DNA of 64,000 bases from assembly GCA_027682205.1 (NCBI GenBank), contig JAQDAD010000001.1, forward strand, positions 744,001 through 808,000, written 5' to 3'. Both the position numbers and the translations under genes were made by a program. Position 1 is the stretch's first letter. Every line of letters begins with the position of its first letter. The DNA is from Streptococcaceae bacterium AF54-32pH5A. Lineage in GTDB: Bacteria > Bacillota > Bacilli > Lactobacillales > Streptococcaceae. Positions 16,067 through 25,028 of this stretch are shown piece by piece. The notes under the pieces were generated by a model that made no database searches, had not been told where the DNA came from, and worked only from the letters and a program-made list of their open reading frames with translations.

Positions 16067-17848
16067 TTAGCTGACTTGATCAGATTTGCTCGAAAATTGG
16101 CTTTGATACAGGTCATAATAAAAGCCTTTTGCTTGGAGCAAGCTTTCATGATTTCCCTGCTCAATAATCTGCCCATCTTTAAGAACGAGAATCTTATCTG
16201 CTTCTTGAATGGTCGAGAGACGGTGGGCGATGACAAAGCTGGTTCTTCCCTTCATCAACCGTTTCATGGCTTTTTGAATCAAGAGTTCCAAACGGGTGTC
16301 AACAGAGGAAGTCGCTTCATCCAAAATGAGAATTTTAGGATTGGCTAGGAGAGCACGCGCGATGGTCAAGAGTTGTTTTTGCCCGAGGGAAATATTGCTG
16401 GACTCTTGGTTCATCTCCATGTTGTAACCACCAGGAAGAGTTCGAATAAAGTGGTCTACATTTGCTGCTTTGGCAGCTTCTATTATTTCCTCATCACTGG
16501 CGTCAAGATTTCCAAAACGTAGGTTTTCTTTGATAGTTCCTTCATAGAGCCAAGCATCCTGCAAGACCATCCCAAACTGACGGCGGTAGTCTTGTCGTGA
16601 CAACTGGCGAATATCCTGCCCGTCAACCAAGATTGCACCTGCTGTAACATCGTAAAAGCGCATGAGTAGATTGATCAAGGTCGTCTTACCAGCACCAGTT
16701 GGACCAACAATCGCTACCATCTCTCCCGGTTGAACTTCTAGATTAAAGTCTCGAATCAATGGTTTGTTTTCGACATACTGGAAATCAACCTGCTTGAAAG
16801 TTACCTGACCCGTTAAAGGTTCAAGGATTTCGAGTTCTTCTCCCTCGACTTCCTCTGTCTCATCCAAGATCTCGAAGATACGATCGAGCGAAGACTTGGC
16901 ACTTTGCATTTGACCCGCAAGTTGTGTGATATTTTGGATAGGCTGGCTGACCTGCCAAACATACTGAACAAAGGCCTGCATATTTCCCACCGTCAAACGG
17001 CCCGCAATAACCTGCAAACCACCAAGAACTGCAACAATCAGATAGGTCAAGTCTGATACGGCATGGAGGGCTGGCATCATAAGCCCAGAGATAAAGCTAG
17101 CTTTAAAACCAACACGTTGGAGGTCGTCCGTAATCTCAGAAAACTCTTTATGAGAAGTTTCCTCACGACCATAGAGTTTCAAAACATTAAAACCTGTGAG
17201 ATTTTCCTGCACATAGCCATTCATCCGTCCTAAAATAGCCGCCTGCTCTTTAAAATAAGGCTGAGAACGTTTCAGGATACTTCTAGCACCAAAATAGGTC
17301 ACTGGAATGGATAGAATCACCACTATAGCCAGCTGAAAATTCAAGTATAATACCATTCCCATGACAAGGACAATCGTCAAAAAGGCATTGACAATTTGAA
17401 GAAATGACTGCTGAAGGGCATTGGAAACCGTCTCAACATCACTGGTAAAGCGTCCCAACAAATCACCAAACTGGTGTTTGTCAAAGAAAGACACAGGGAT
17501 ACGATTGATCTTTTCAGTCATTTCATTTCGCAGATCCTGAGTCATGGACTGGACCGCATTGGTCATGAAATAGTTGGAATAATAAGACCCAAGTTCATAC
17601 AAGAGACCTCTAAAGAGGTAAATGATTAAAACTGTTCCGATGTAGCCAGTATTGATACCAGCACCTGCCAGTCCATTAGCTATATCTAAGATGTTTTTTG
17701 TCAACTCCGTAATGGCTAGTCCCAAGACAAACGGTTCTAAGACACTCATGACCACACTCAAAACTTTTAGAAAAACTGCAAAGAAGACAGAAAAACGGTA
17801 GGCTTTTAAATAGCTCCACAAACGAGCCAAACTAGATTGTGTTTTCAT
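16067..17848 (-). CDS. ABC exporter subunit (ABCB/MDR type), partner B of a heterodimer
   Basis: Fused exporter of 593 residues: six membrane helices in about 1-320, then the ATPase domain with Walker A GPTGAGKTT (about 375), Q-loop, signature region and Walker B ILILDEATSSVD with the catalytic Glu intact, and H-loop IAHRLST. The signature reads SLGQKQ instead of LSGGQ, which is a degenerate form. The upstream gene has the reverse defect (good signature, no catalytic Glu), so the two make one heterodimer with one active ATP site, as in LmrCD, EfrAB and TM287/288. The genes are 8 bases apart. Multidrug export is the family role; the substrate here is unknown. Confidence 0.92.
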   Translation of the reverse strand: MKTQSSLARLWSYLKAYRFSVFFAVFLKVLSVVMSVLEPFVLGLAITELTKNILDIANGLAGAGINTGYIGTVLIIYLFRGLLYELGSYYSNYFMTNAVQSMTQDLRNEMTEKINRIPVSFFDKHQFGDLLGRFTSDVETVSNALQQSFLQIVNAFLTIVLVMGMVLYLNFQLAIVVILSIPVTYFGARSILKRSQPYFKEQAAILGRMNGYVQENLTGFNVLKLYGREETSHKEFSEITDDLQRVGFKASFISGLMMPALHAVSDLTYLIVAVLGGLQVIAGRLTVGNMQAFVQYVWQVSQPIQNITQLAGQMQSAKSSLDRIFEILDETEEVEGEELEILEPLTGQVTFKQVDFQYVENKPLIRDFNLEVQPGEMVAIVGPTGAGKTTLINLLMRFYDVTAGAILVDGQDIRQLSRQDYRRQFGMVLQDAWLYEGTIKENLRFGNLDASDEEIIEAAKAANVDHFIRTLPGGYNMEMNQESSNISLGQKQLLTIARALLANPKILILDEATSSVDTRLELLIQKAMKRLMKGRTSFVIAHRLSTIQEADKILVLKDGQIIEQGNHESLLQAKGFYYDLYQSQFSSKSDQVS

Positions 17849-17856
17849 ATTTCCTC

Positions 17857-19593
17857 CTATTCTTCTGTTAGAGATGCATTTTTCAACTGCGACTCAGCAA
17901 TTTCACGATAGATGTCATTTGTCTTCATCAATTCCTCATGTCGACCGCGACCTACGATTTCTCCCTTATCAAGAACGATAATCTGGTCCGCATCCATAAT
18001 GGTCCCAACACGTTGGGCAACGATTAAGACTGTAGCATTTTGAGTGACTTCCTTGAGACGACGGCGTAGAATGGCATCTGTGCGATAATCCAAGGCTGAG
18101 AAGGAATCGTCAAAAATATAGATATCAGGATTCTTTATAACCGCTCTGGCAATTGAAAGACGTTGTTTCTGTCCTCCAGAAAGATTGCTTCCGCCTTCAG
18201 CTAGATGGGTCGCAAAGCCTTCTTCTCGGCTATCGATAAACTCTTTAGCTTGCGCCACATCTGCTGCCTGATTTAAGTCTGCAGAACTAGCGTCTTCTTT
18301 CCCATAGCGAATATTCTCAGCGATGGTTCCTGTAAAGAGTAAAGCCTTCTGTGGGATAAATCCAATCTTTTGACGAAGAGACTTAAGTCGGTAATCCCTC
18401 ACATCAACACCATCAACCTTGATTTTCCCAAGCGTGACATCGTAAAAACGGGGAATCAATTGCACAAGAGAGGACTTACCAGATCCGGTCGAACCGATAA
18501 AGGCAATGGTTTCACCCGGTTTGGCACAGAACGAAATATTGTGTAAAACAGGATTCTCCGTCTCACCAGGATAAGCAAAGGTGACATTTTCAAATTCCAA
18601 ATAGCCGTGAGTTTCAGTTTCTCTGATACCTCCTTCATTGGGATCAATAGAAATCGGCATATCCATGACTTCTTTCAAACGTTCACTCGAAACAGCTGTA
18701 CGAGGGTACATGGTGAAGAGGCTAGATAAGAAAAGGAAGGACAAGAGGGCGTGGAAACTATATTCGATAAAGGCTACCAGATCCCCAATTTGAAGAGAAC
18801 CTTGTTTGATAGGATCCAAAGCAAACCAGACAATAGCCACAATCATAGCAATAATAATCTGAACAAACAAGGGTTCCGTCAGACCAGTTAATTTAAACAG
18901 ACGATTTGAATTAGCTGCATAGACCGCATTTTGTCCTGCAAAGCGTTCCTCTTGAAACTCCTCACGGGCAAAGGCACGAATGACACGGAGTCCCATCAGA
19001 TTTTCCCTAGCGTATTGATTGATCTTGTCTAAGGTAGCCTGCTGTTTCTCGGATAAAGGGCGAGTCTTGACAGCCACATAAATAACCACCACAGCCAAGA
19101 AAGGTACTGCAAAGGCTACTATCCAGGCTAATGACGGGCTGGTCAAAAAGATCATTAAAATACTAGACAACATCATCATGGGAGTGATGACACCCAGTTT
19201 TAAGGTCTGTTCTGCAAACTGCATGAGAACAAAGGCATCACTGGTGATACGAGTAACCAGTGATGATACTCCTATCTTTTCATATTCATGATGAGAATAC
19301 TCTTGTAATTTGGCATAGAGATCATCCCTCATATCCTTGACCATATTTGTCGTCAGCTTACTAGCTGCGTAGGCCAAGACTATACGCCCCAAGGTTCCAC
19401 ATAGGATAATCACCAGCATGATTGCAGCCCAAACATACAATTGATGCTCATTTCCTTTATTCACTCCTTCATCAATCATCCGAGCCAGAACAGTTGGCAG
19501 TCCAAGATTGACGATAACAAAGAAAACCGCTCCAAAGAAATCCAAGAATAACCACTTGGGATATTTTTTCAAATAAGACCAAATATAGAGCAT
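17857..19593 (-). CDS. ABC exporter subunit (ABCB/MDR type), partner A of a heterodimer
   Basis: Fused exporter subunit of 578 residues. I choose the ATG at 19593 since AAAGGAGGAG lies just upstream, inside the longer open frame from 19608. Six membrane helices precede an ATPase domain with Walker A GSTGSGKSS (about 370) and a consensus signature LSGGQKQR. Walker B reads IYIFDDSFSALD: an Asp stands where the catalytic Glu belongs, and the H-loop His is replaced (VAQRVGT), so this nucleotide site should be inactive. It is the first gene of the pair. The terminator at 19710-19760 isolates it from tpiA, so it should have its own promoter. Confidence 0.92.
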   Translation of the reverse strand: MLYIWSYLKKYPKWLFLDFFGAVFFVIVNLGLPTVLARMIDEGVNKGNEHQLYVWAAIMLVIILCGTLGRIVLAYAASKLTTNMVKDMRDDLYAKLQEYSHHEYEKIGVSSLVTRITSDAFVLMQFAEQTLKLGVITPMMMLSSILMIFLTSPSLAWIVAFAVPFLAVVVIYVAVKTRPLSEKQQATLDKINQYARENLMGLRVIRAFAREEFQEERFAGQNAVYAANSNRLFKLTGLTEPLFVQIIIAMIVAIVWFALDPIKQGSLQIGDLVAFIEYSFHALLSFLFLSSLFTMYPRTAVSSERLKEVMDMPISIDPNEGGIRETETHGYLEFENVTFAYPGETENPVLHNISFCAKPGETIAFIGSTGSGKSSLVQLIPRFYDVTLGKIKVDGVDVRDYRLKSLRQKIGFIPQKALLFTGTIAENIRYGKEDASSADLNQAADVAQAKEFIDSREEGFATHLAEGGSNLSGGQKQRLSIARAVIKNPDIYIFDDSFSALDYRTDAILRRRLKEVTQNATVLIVAQRVGTIMDADQIIVLDKGEIVGRGRHEELMKTNDIYREIAESQLKNASLTEE

Positions 19594-19709
19594 AACTCCT
19601 CCTTTCATAACCTTTTGATACAGAAAAGAGCGCGCATCTGCACGCCTTTCTTTCCCTAAGGAACTTTCCTAGACTAGAAAAAATTCCTCTTTCACAAGAA
19701 TGCTCCAAG

Positions 19710-19760
19710 TAAAAACAAGACAGGCAGTCAAAGTCACCTAGTACTTTTGACTGTCTGTCT
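19710..19760 (-). terminator. Terminator of tpiA
   Basis: AGACAGACAGTCAAA / TTTGACTGCCTGTCT stem of 15 pairs with one wobble, followed by TGTTTTTAC on the minus strand. Confidence 0.93.
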
Positions 19761-19773
19761 GGAAAAACCTAGA

Positions 19774-20532
19774 TTATTTTACAAAGTCAAGCAATGCCAA
19801 GAAGCTTTCAGCTTCAAGTGACGCACCACCAACAAGGGCACCGTCAACGTCTGGGCAAGCCATGTATGAAGCAACGTTTTCAGGTTTAACTGAACCACCG
19901 TATTGAACGCGAACTTTTTCAGCAACTTCTTGACCAAAGTCAGCAGCTACAACGTCACGAACAACTTTACACATTTTTTGTGCGTCGTCTTGTGAAGCTG
20001 ATTTACCAGTACCGATAGCCCAGATTGGCTCATAAGCGATAACTGATGCAGCAACTTGCTCAGCAGTCAATCCTGCAAGAGCAGCAGATACTTGAGCACC
20101 TACGAATTCAGCTGCTTTACCAGCTTCGTAAGTTTCAAGGCTTTCACCACAACAGATGATTGGGAGCATACCATTTGCAAAGATTGCTTTTGCTTTTTTG
20201 TTGATATCTTCGTCAGTTTCATGGAAGTAGTCACGGCGTTCTGAGTGACCGATAACAACGTAGTCTGTACCGATTTCTTTCAAAACTTGTGGGCTAGTTT
20301 CACCAGTGAACGCACCTGCATTTTCAAAGTAGCAGTTTTGAGCAGCAACTTTAAGGTTTGAACCTTTAGCAGCAGCAAGAACAGCTGTCAAATCAAGAGC
20401 TGGAGCTGCGATACCTGCTTCAACAAGGTCTGATGAAGGAAGTTTTGATGCTACGGCTTCAACGAATGCTTTTGCTTCTTCTGGATTTTTGTTCATTTTC
20501 CAGTTACCAGCGATAAATGGTTTACGTGACAT
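19774..20532 (-). CDS. tpiA: Triosephosphate isomerase
   Basis: Glycolytic enzyme that interconverts dihydroxyacetone phosphate and glyceraldehyde 3-phosphate. The start is the ATG at 20532 (252 residues, the family length), with GAGGT nine bases upstream; the open frame runs further upstream only by chance. Seen are NWKMNK (Asn and Lys of the active site, near 10-15), catalytic His in IGHSERR, catalytic Glu in [11 protein letters not shown] and the phosphate loop GGSVKPEN. It is monocistronic, with a strong promoter and terminator, and has the codon bias of a highly expressed gene. Confidence 0.98.
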   Translation of the reverse strand: MSRKPFIAGNWKMNKNPEEAKAFVEAVASKLPSSDLVEAGIAAPALDLTAVLAAAKGSNLKVAAQNCYFENAGAFTGETSPQVLKEIGTDYVVIGHSERRDYFHETDEDINKKAKAIFANGMLPIICCGESLETYEAGKAAEFVGAQVSAALAGLTAEQVAASVIAYEPIWAIGTGKSASQDDAQKMCKVVRDVVAADFGQEVAEKVRVQYGGSVKPENVASYMACPDVDGALVGGASLEAESFLALLDFVK

Positions 20533-20566
20533 TTCACATACCTCTTTTTTCATTTTATTCACTATT

Positions 20567-20595
20567 ATTCTACCATATTTATAAGGAGCTTGCAA
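20567..20595 (-). promoter_or_regulatory. tpiA promoter
   Basis: Minus strand TTGCAA (20595-20590), 17 bases, TAGAAT (20572-20567) with a TGG extension. Confidence 0.85.
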
Positions 20596-20628
20596 ACCTT
20601 ACTCTAATTTTCAAGACTTTTCAAGCGA

Positions 20629-21306
20629 CTAATCTTGCCACAAATTCATGGCCTCAAGGAAATCAGCCAAAGCTTGAACTTGTTTAGGATTGTTTGCTTC
20701 TCTCTCTGCTCGTTTAGCCTCCACCTGAGCCACAGACTGAATGCCTTCATGGCGCCAGTTTCGTAGGATGGCCTGAATATATTTCCAGTTTGGTTTACCG
20801 TTTAGAACGGCCTCTCGGAGAGCTTCCTTGATCAAATCTGCCTTGATCCCGTCTTCTTTGACGGTCTTGGAAAGATCTTCGATTTCAAACGGCGTCAGCA
20901 AGCGTCCTAATTCCTGCTGAAACGTCTCAACCAGATCCTTCAATTGATTTTGTGGATTTGGGGTAGTTGTAGCTGGAGTTTGGCTGTCCAACAAGCTATC
21001 CAAGCGTTCAAAAGCCAAACTAGCATCAAAAATAAGCTCAATCTCCCCATTTAGTTCAATAGTTCGATATTGTAGTAGCCCATTTTCAGTTAAGTTTGAA
21101 ATGGATTGGTTGACATCTGCAAGTTCTTTTCCAATAGTTTCTGCGATTTGGCTTGGTGACAGCTCATCCAAAGCAGATGTATTTTGTAGATAGAAAAATT
21201 GCCAGACGAGAAAATCATCACTGGAAGGAAAGAGTTCCTTAAAATGCAAGAGCAGGGCACTTGGCAAAACCAAGTTCCCTGATTTAAAAGCGTCAAAATA
21301 TGTCAT
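20629..21306 (-). CDS. dnaD: DnaD-domain replication initiation protein
   Basis: Primosome component that helps load the replicative helicase at oriC and during restart. The 225 residues contain the N-terminal winged-helix DDBH1 domain (about 1-95), a variable Thr/Pro/Asn linker (about 125-140) and the C-terminal DDBH2 domain with the YxxxIxxxW motif in WKYIQAILRNW. The gene starts eight bases downstream of the metA stop, so it is probably co-transcribed with metA. That link is unexpected by function and reflects operon position only. Confidence 0.9.
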   Translation of the reverse strand: MTYFDAFKSGNLVLPSALLLHFKELFPSSDDFLVWQFFYLQNTSALDELSPSQIAETIGKELADVNQSISNLTENGLLQYRTIELNGEIELIFDASLAFERLDSLLDSQTPATTTPNPQNQLKDLVETFQQELGRLLTPFEIEDLSKTVKEDGIKADLIKEALREAVLNGKPNWKYIQAILRNWRHEGIQSVAQVEAKRAEREANNPKQVQALADFLEAMNLWQD

Positions 21307-21314
21307 AATTCCTC

Positions 21315-22259
21315 TTATAAATATCCAAATGAAGCCGCATCGTCCTCTACCTTTTTCCAGTCAAAGGGAGTTTCCTGATAAACAGCATAGTTAACCCAGT
21401 TACTGAAAAAGAGGGCAGCTGATGAAGACCAACAGAGACACGGCGTCTCATTCACATCATCATTTTTGAAGTAATTTTCCGGAATGTGAGGATTAAGCCC
21501 TGCCTCACAATCACGAAAATACTCTTTTGCCAGAGTATCACGGTCATATTCTAAATGACCAAAACTATAAATCTCACGAAGATCCCGACTGGCTAAAATT
21601 GAAACGCCGACTTTTTCTCCCTCGGAGAGGATTTCCAGATTGGTTTTTCCTAATATCTCTTCCTTATAGATTTCTGTATGACGAGAATGAGGAGCTACAT
21701 AGCTATCATCAAAACCACGAAAGAGAAGATGGCCCTCTTTCAAGGTATCCTGCGGGTAAATGCCTGACAATTTCTGCTCCATCTGGTGTTTATCAACTCC
21801 ATAGCGAGCATAAAGACCTGCTTGGGCACCCCAGCAGATATGAAGGGTCGAATAGACATGGGTCTTGGACCACTCAAGCACCTGACTGAATTCCTCCCAA
21901 TAGTCCACTTCCTCAAATGGTAAATGCTCAATCGGAGCCCCTGTGATAATCATCCCATCAAAATACTCGTCCTTGACTTCAGGAAAAGTTTTATAAAAAG
22001 TCTCCATATGCTCTGCACGAGTCGTCTTGGAACGGTGGCTCTCCATATAGAGAAAGTCTATGTCCAATTGCAAAGGAGTATTTGCTAAATGCCGTAACAA
22101 CTGGGTCTCTGTGACCACTTTTTTGGGCATTAGGTTTAAAATCAAAATTTTCAAGGGACGGATATCTTGGTGGGCCGCACGTTGATCATCCATGACAAAG
22201 ATATTCTCTGTCCGTAAAATCTCAACAGCTGGCAATTTTTTATCAATTCTAATCGGCAT
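21315..22259 (-). CDS. metA: Homoserine O-acyltransferase MetA (probably acetyl-CoA specific)
   Basis: First step of methionine synthesis from homoserine. The 314 residues carry the catalytic Cys142 in [11 protein letters not shown], catalytic His235 and Glu237 in FGHLEYDRD, and Lys46-Lys47 in MPKKVV. Position 111 is Glu. In Bacillus cereus MetA this residue marks acetyl-CoA rather than succinyl-CoA use, so the product is probably O-acetylhomoserine, as expected for Firmicutes. It is the first gene of an operon with dnaD. Its promoter is surrounded by ATAGTTT repeats like the MET-box bound by the streptococcal LysR regulator MetR/MtaR. The start ATG has AGGAGAAGG upstream. Confidence 0.95.
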   Translation of the reverse strand: MPIRIDKKLPAVEILRTENIFVMDDQRAAHQDIRPLKILILNLMPKKVVTETQLLRHLANTPLQLDIDFLYMESHRSKTTRAEHMETFYKTFPEVKDEYFDGMIITGAPIEHLPFEEVDYWEEFSQVLEWSKTHVYSTLHICWGAQAGLYARYGVDKHQMEQKLSGIYPQDTLKEGHLLFRGFDDSYVAPHSRHTEIYKEEILGKTNLEILSEGEKVGVSILASRDLREIYSFGHLEYDRDTLAKEYFRDCEAGLNPHIPENYFKNDDVNETPCLCWSSSAALFFSNWVNYAVYQETPFDWKKVEDDAASFGYL

Positions 22260-22334
22260 AACCTTCTCCTAACTGTACTCTTTTAGAAATAATTGAATGT
22301 GTTTGAAGTCAAATCTCAAACACTTAGTCCTTTT

Positions 22335-22402
22335 ATTATACTGCAAGAAGATATAGTTTTCAATTATAGTTTTTCTCTAACTAGCTATAGTTTGTTTATA
22401 TA
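22335..22402 (-). promoter_or_regulatory. metA promoter with MET-box-like repeats
   Basis: Minus strand TTGAAA (22363-22358), 17 bases, TATAAT (22340-22335). ATAGTTT half-sites (on +) occur at about 22353, 22366 and 22387; TATAGTTTTCAATTATA (22352-22368) overlaps the -35 element and partly matches the palindromic MET-box TATAGTTT-N-AAACTATA of streptococci. LysR-type activation fits this position. Confidence 0.65.
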
Positions 22403-22409
22403 GCAGATG

Positions 22410-22438
22410 AAGAGAAAACAGCCCCAAGGACTGTTTTT
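22410..22438 (-). terminator. Terminator after apt
   Basis: ACAGTCC / GGGGCTGT hairpin followed by TTTTCTCTT on the minus strand, directly after the apt stop. Confidence 0.75.
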
Positions 22439-22440
22439 CA

Positions 22441-22953
22441 TTAATAATGCATAAGTACCTTGTAATCGTAATCTCCGATTTTTTCACGGCCTTTAAGCTC
22501 ATCCAACTCAATCAAGAAGGCACAACCGGCTACAACTCCACCAAGTCTTTCAATCATCTCAATGGTTGCTTTGACAGTTCCACCTGTTGCCAAAAGATCA
22601 TCTACGATGAGAACACGTTGACCTGGCTTAATCGCATCAGCATGCATGGTCAAGGTATCAATACCGTACTCTTTCTCATAGTCAGCAGAAATGACTTCAC
22701 GTGGCAATTTCCCTGGTTTACGAACAGGTGCAAAGCCAATTCCCAACTCAAAAGCAACTGGGCAGCCAACAATAAATCCACGAGCCTCTGGCCCAACAAT
22801 CATGTCGATCTTCTTGTCTGTTGCATACTGAACAATTTCACGAACAGCGTAGCTATAAGCATTTCCATCTGCCATCAAAGGGCTGATATCACGGAAGGTA
22901 ATACCTTCCTTAGGATAATTTTCAATCGTTGCGATATAATCTTTTAAATTCAT
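22441..22953 (-). CDS. apt: Adenine phosphoribosyltransferase
   Basis: Purine salvage enzyme that makes AMP from adenine and PRPP. It has 170 residues from the second of two adjacent ATGs (22953); the first at 22956 is equally possible, and neither has a strong Shine-Dalgarno sequence. The PRPP-binding motif [13 protein letters not shown] is present, along with the flexible loop RKPGKLP and the adenine-binding VGPEARGF region. Its promoter has an extended -10 TGGTATAAT (22991-22986). It is monocistronic. Complete and ordinary. Confidence 0.96.
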   Translation of the reverse strand: MNLKDYIATIENYPKEGITFRDISPLMADGNAYSYAVREIVQYATDKKIDMIVGPEARGFIVGCPVAFELGIGFAPVRKPGKLPREVISADYEKEYGIDTLTMHADAIKPGQRVLIVDDLLATGGTVKATIEMIERLGGVVAGCAFLIELDELKGREKIGDYDYKVLMHY

Positions 22954-23072
22954 CATTTTCTTTCTTTCAAAGTTTTTTACTCTCTATTATACCATATTTT
23001 CTGTGAAAGAAGAAATAGAAGATTTTTATTTGCTAATCCATGATTTCGTCCTGACTATTTAAGATTCAAGCT

Positions 23073-23525
23073 TTAATCCAACCATTGAATATAGGCTGTT
23101 TTATCTTCACTATTATAATCAACTCCTTTATAAAAATTCTGAGTACTTTCATTTTTAGAACCTGTCAGGAGCATCATTTTATAACAATTTTCCTCCTTAG
23201 CTATCTTTTTAGCATATTCAAGACAGGCGCTTGCGTAGCCTTTCCCTCTATCTTCTTCTTGAGTCACCACATTTTCGATCAAAGCATAGGGTCTCACACC
23301 TCTTGTCAAATTAGGAATAATGACACAAATACAGGAGGAGACTATTCTTCCTTCCACCTCCTTCACGATAACATGATGGCGCTGGTCAGAAATCATCTCA
23401 CTCCACACTTGCTGCAAATGAAGACTATCTTCTGGGAGCTCTTTCTCATGTAAGGACAGGTAGAGATTTAATAGCTCAAATAAATCCTCCTACACAGCTT
23501 CTCTCAACAATTTTATTTCCTCCAT
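23073..23525 (-). pseudogene. GNAT acetyltransferase gene broken by an early stop codon
   Basis: From the ATG at 23525 the frame reads MEEIKLLREAV and then TAG (23492-23490), and then goes on as EDLFELLNLYLSLHEKE to the end at 23073. The intact paralogue at 47211-47648 reads MIREAVREDLYDLLNLYLSLHEKE at the same place, so one sense codon (Arg there) has become TAG. The rest is well kept: NLTRGVRPYALIENVV, the acetyl-CoA loop EDRGKGYAS and IQWLD at the end. An internal ATG near 23417 could give a 114-residue piece without the first helix. It lies between apt and the rplA terminator. Probably inactive unless the stop is read through. Confidence 0.85.
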
Positions 23526-23546
23526 TCCTTAATTGATAGATTTGAA

Positions 23547-23575
23547 TAAAAAAACTCTGACCGAAGCCAGAGATT
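23547..23575 (-). terminator. Terminator of rplK-rplA
   Basis: CTCTGGC / GTCAGAG hairpin with a TTCG-type loop and a run of seven T on the minus strand. Confidence 0.93.
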
Positions 23576-23583
23576 CTAGTTGA

Positions 23584-24273
23584 TTAAAGTGAGTTTACGT
23601 CAACCTTGATACCAACACCTTGAGTAGTTGTGATTGTCAAGTTTGTTACGTAAGTTCCTTTAGCTGTAGCTGGTTTTGCTTTTTGGATTGTTTCGTTGAA
23701 AGCTTTGAAGTTTCCAACCAATTTTTCAGCTTCAAATGATACTTTACCGATGATTGCTTGAACGTTACCTGCACGGTCAGCACGGTAAGTGATCTTACCA
23801 CCTTTAGACTCTTCAACTGCTTTAGCAACATCCATTGTTACAGTACCAGTTTTAGGGTTTGGCATCAAGTTACGTGGTCCAAGGACACGTCCAAGACGTC
23901 CAACAAGAGCCATCATGTCAGGTGTAGCGATAACTACGTCAAAGTCCAACCAACCGTCGTTGATTTTCGCAACAAGGTCATCTTCACCAACAAAGTCTGC
24001 ACCAGCAGCTTTTGCTTCTTCAGCTTTTGCGCCACGTGCGAAAACAAGAACGCGTGAAGTTTTACCAGTACCGTTTGGCAATACCATTGCACCACGGATT
24101 TGTTGGTCAGCTTTTTTAACATCGATGTTCAAGTTGTATGCAACTTCTACAGTTGCGTCGAATTTTGCAAAGTTAGTTTCTTTTGCAAGTGCTACAGCTT
24201 CTTCTACGCTGTATGCTTTTGTGCTGTCGATTTTCTCAAGTGCAGCACGAAGTTGTTTGCTTTTTTTAGCCAT
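23584..24273 (-). CDS. rplA: Ribosomal protein L1
   Basis: Large-subunit protein of the L1 stalk, 229 residues, the family length. Core blocks such as [27 protein letters not shown] and [18 protein letters not shown] segments are present. It follows rplK on the same strand, 207 bases downstream. The gap holds a long imperfect inverted repeat (24354-24454). L1 is usually the translational repressor of this operon. The ATG has AAGGAGAAT upstream. Strong codon bias. Confidence 0.98.
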   Translation of the reverse strand: MAKKSKQLRAALEKIDSTKAYSVEEAVALAKETNFAKFDATVEVAYNLNIDVKKADQQIRGAMVLPNGTGKTSRVLVFARGAKAEEAKAAGADFVGEDDLVAKINDGWLDFDVVIATPDMMALVGRLGRVLGPRNLMPNPKTGTVTMDVAKAVEESKGGKITYRADRAGNVQAIIGKVSFEAEKLVGNFKAFNETIQKAKPATAKGTYVTNLTITTTQGVGIKVDVNSL

Positions 24274-24353
24274 TTTCTATTCTCCTTGTAAGTGGTTCAA
24301 TCGATTTTCATCTCCCACGTCACTCCTCGAAATGATGAAGTCTTGCGGGTTTT

Positions 24354-24454
24354 CAGTCTATTATTTTTCTTTTCCTACTTCGTTAAGCTCCTTTGCTGTA
24401 CTCAAGTACAAGCTTCAGTCACTTGCCTAGTATGAAAAGCAACTAATAGACTGC
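24354..24454. repeat. Long imperfect inverted repeat between rplK and rplA
   Basis: The outer arms CAGTCTATTA and TAATAGACTG pair perfectly, and the stem continues through GCTTTTC / GAAAAG and TACT / AGTA. A second stem inside includes GTACTTGAGTAC and AAGCTT. Total span is about 100 bases. It may be an intergenic miniature element of the RUP size class or an RNA structure that tunes rplA relative to rplK. I cannot decide between these. Confidence 0.6.
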
Positions 24455-24480
24455 TGTGAGATTTTCTACTGTGTTATTGA

Positions 24481-24906
24481 TTAGTCAACAACAGTGAATC
24501 CCATAGAACGAGCAGTACCTTCGATCATACGCATTGCAGACTCAATGTTTGCTGCGTTCAAATCTGGCATCTTAGTTTCTGCAATTTCTTGTACTTGTGC
24601 ACGAGTAACTGTAGCAACTTTAGTTTTGTTAGGTGTACCTGATCCTTTTTCAACACCTGCAGCTTTTTTCAAAAGAACAGCAGCTGGTGGCGTTTTTGTA
24701 ACGAAAGTAAATGATTTGTCTTCGTATACTGAGATAACAACTGGAATGATCATGCCAGCTTGGTCAGCTGTACGAGCGTTGAACTCTTTTGTGAATCCCA
24801 TGATGTTGATACCAGCTTGACCAAGAGCAGGTCCAACTGGTGGAGCTGGTGTAGCTTTACCAGCAGGGATTTGCAATTTTACAAGTTTTTCGACTTTTTT
24901 AGCCAT
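24481..24906 (-). CDS. rplK: Ribosomal protein L11
   Basis: Large-subunit GTPase-centre protein of 141 residues, complete. It has the N-terminal [21 protein letters not shown] region and the C-terminal rRNA-binding domain with the [10 protein letters not shown] end. It is the first gene of the rplK-rplA operon, from a promoter about 80 bases upstream. The ATG is preceded by AAAGGAGGA. The leader has a modest hairpin (GGTAAAAATCTCTAATTACC). Mutations in this protein give thiostrepton resistance in other bacteria. Confidence 0.98.
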   Translation of the reverse strand: MAKKVEKLVKLQIPAGKATPAPPVGPALGQAGINIMGFTKEFNARTADQAGMIIPVVISVYEDKSFTFVTKTPPAAVLLKKAAGVEKGSGTPNKTKVATVTRAQVQEIAETKMPDLNAANIESAMRMIEGTARSMGFTVVD

Positions 24907-24984
24907 TTTTAAATCCTCCTTTGTGGTTTTGGCGGTAATTAGAGATTTTTACCTCCCACAAGTATGCTTTACACATACCCATCT

Positions 24985-25012
24985 ATTATACACTATTTAT
25001 CCAAAAATGCAA
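24985..25012 (-). promoter_or_regulatory. rplK promoter
   Basis: Minus strand TTGCAT (25012-25007), 16 bases, TATAAT (24990-24985). Confidence 0.75.
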
Positions 25013-25028
25013 GAGAAAACTTTCTTTT

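Noticed and set aside
22447..22947. 166-codon frame antisense to apt
   Set aside because: Mirrors the full length of apt and has no ribosome binding site or motif.
23789..24430. 213-codon frame antisense to rplA
   Set aside because: Antisense to a highly biased ribosomal protein gene; Ser/Ala-rich product without motif.
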